From assembly GCA_947174965.1 (NCBI GenBank), contig CAMWKY010000132.1:1-6301 (forward strand): a DNA stretch of 6,301 bases, read 5' to 3'. The notes below the pieces were generated by a model that was given only the letters and a program-made list of their open reading frames with translations, was not told the DNA's origin and searched no databases. A program made the translations under genes and the position numbers. Position 1 is the stretch's first letter; every line of letters starts with the position of its first letter. This DNA is from an uncultured Ruminococcus sp. GTDB lineage: Bacteria; Bacillota; Clostridia; Oscillospirales; Ruminococcaceae. This document shows, one piece after another, positions 5,637 through 6,301 of the stretch.

Positions 5637-6301
5637 TATGCTGATACTTGATGTTTCTTAAATCCAAGTCTTGCAAGGGGCAGCATAATCATCGTAAGCA
5701 CCGCATACAGAATAGCTCTCATGGTAAATGTGTCCAAGACAAGTCTGCCTATCTGATAGGAAATATATTTTCCAAGCTCCGGCATGGTAGCTCGATACGG
5801 AAGCAAGAACAGAGTCAAGTTGTATGCTCCTGTTATTCCATTGGGTGATAGGAACAAAGGAATAAAAAGAACAGGTACAAGTACAATAAGTACAAGGTAT
5901 GGACTTTTCATTTTTGCCGACAGTAGGAGAGTCAAGCCAATCATAGCAAACAGTACAAGGTAAACCACTCCCAAATTGACAAGAGTAGCTTGCAGGAATG
6001 TAAACGAGTATGGTATCGTTGTGCTTGCGATTTGTAAAGGCAGATTCCAACCTTCAAAACCGAACGCAGCAAGAGATATTCTAAATGCCAAAATTACATG
6101 GAGCGTAAAGGCAAGCACCCCGAACAGATAGGAAGCTATGATTTTTGCCGTTATCAATTTTGTTTTTCCAAATTTTGCGGATAAGATTACCGCATCTGTC
6201 CCGGATTGATACTCGCCGGAAAAAACAGGGGCAATCACAATGCAGACAGCCAAAAGCACAAATGTCAGCAGTTCAAAGCTGGTTATAATGATGTCCCACC
6301 C
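5636..6301 (-). CDS. ABC-2 type transporter permease, N-terminal part outside window
   Basis: The reading frame stays open to the right edge, so only the C-terminal 221 residues are seen; a GTG at 6259 is internal, since in-frame codons continue upstream of it (GWDIIITSFELLTFV...). Predicted helices in visible numbering: about 5-26, 49-74, 98-127, 133-151 and 195-213. The segment after the first visible helix, VFSGEYQSGTDAVILSAKFG (26-45), followed by K48 and AK at 52-53, matches the family hallmark: an acidic residue, then GT, then a leucine/serine stretch and a conserved lysine before the next helix. This identifies an ABC-2 permease (ABC2_membrane group). Its ATPase is probably encoded to the right, outside the window. 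The C-terminus ends in basic GFKKHQVSA. It forms an operon with the small anchored protein. Substrate unknown; many such Firmicute systems handle bacteriocins, lantibiotics or lipids. Confidence 0.85.
   Translation of the reverse strand, partial: GWDIIITSFELLTFVLLAVCIVIAPVFSGEYQSGTDAVILSAKFGKTKLITAKIIASYLFGVLAFTLHVILAFRISLAAFGFEGWNLPLQIASTTIPYSFTFLQATLVNLGVVYLVLFAMIGLTLLLSAKMKSPYLVLIVLVPVLFIPLFLSPNGITGAYNLTLFLLPYRATMPELGKYISYQIGRLVLDTFTMRAILYAVLTMIMLPLARLGFKKHQVSA

Noticed and set aside
5658..6050. 130-residue minus-strand open frame overlapping the ABC-2 permease in another frame
   Set aside because: The permease frame has family motifs and membrane helices, whereas this frame gives a cysteine- and serine-rich sequence without domain character.
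1..6301. CRISPR arrays, tRNA or rRNA genes, insertion sequences, attachment sites
   Set aside because: No regularly spaced repeats, no RNA-gene signatures and no transposase or terminal repeats were seen; nearly the whole window is filled by the six genes and short control regions.

Overview
This 6.3 kb window looks like chromosomal DNA from a low-GC Gram-positive bacterium, most likely a Clostridia (Ruminococcus/Lachnospiraceae-like) lineage. The reasons are an AT-rich coding style (hand counts of a few 60-base lines give about 30-36% GC in the left part and about 40-43% in the far right), strong AGGAG/GGAGGG ribosome binding sites, a TATAAT -10 element, short intergenic gaps and the protein families present. 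Species cannot be named from the sequence alone.

Layout: positions 1-233 hold an intrinsic terminator for an upstream gene outside the window, then an AT-rich control region with a 16-bp palindrome, an 11-bp-period TGTAA direct repeat and a -10 box without a good -35. Next come four plus-strand genes in two pairs. The first pair (234-3417) is an ABC ATPase of the MacB/LolD/BceA type overlapping an 838-residue FtsX-type permease with two large extracytoplasmic domains. A short gap (3418-3482) carries a weak terminator hairpin interleaved with a new promoter. The second pair (3483-5187) is an OmpR-family response regulator and a small sensor kinase with two closely spaced membrane helices and almost no extracellular loop. 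A strong hairpin at 5193-5234 separates this block from a convergent minus-strand operon: the C-terminal part of an ABC-2 type permease (5636-6301, running off the window) followed by a 124-residue membrane-anchored protein of unknown function (5251-5625).

How the parts probably work together: the left block is a classic 'two-component system plus ABC transporter' module of the kind Firmicutes use to sense and resist cell-envelope-active antimicrobial peptides. The kinase has essentially no extracellular sensing domain, so it would read a signal in the membrane or from the transporter. The regulator would then bind the TGTAA repeats overlapping the -35 position of the transporter promoter and activate it, while the regulator-kinase pair is transcribed separately at a basal level from its own promoter. 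This circuit is inference from sequence layout. The substrate is not readable from the sequence.

I do not see a clearly novel system here. The most worthwhile points are the split-promoter circuit, the MacB-like duplicated permease paired with an intramembrane-sensing kinase, the atypical kinase motifs (HQ at the phosphoacceptor, no glycines in the G1 box), and the uncharacterised small anchored protein tied to the ABC-2 permease.
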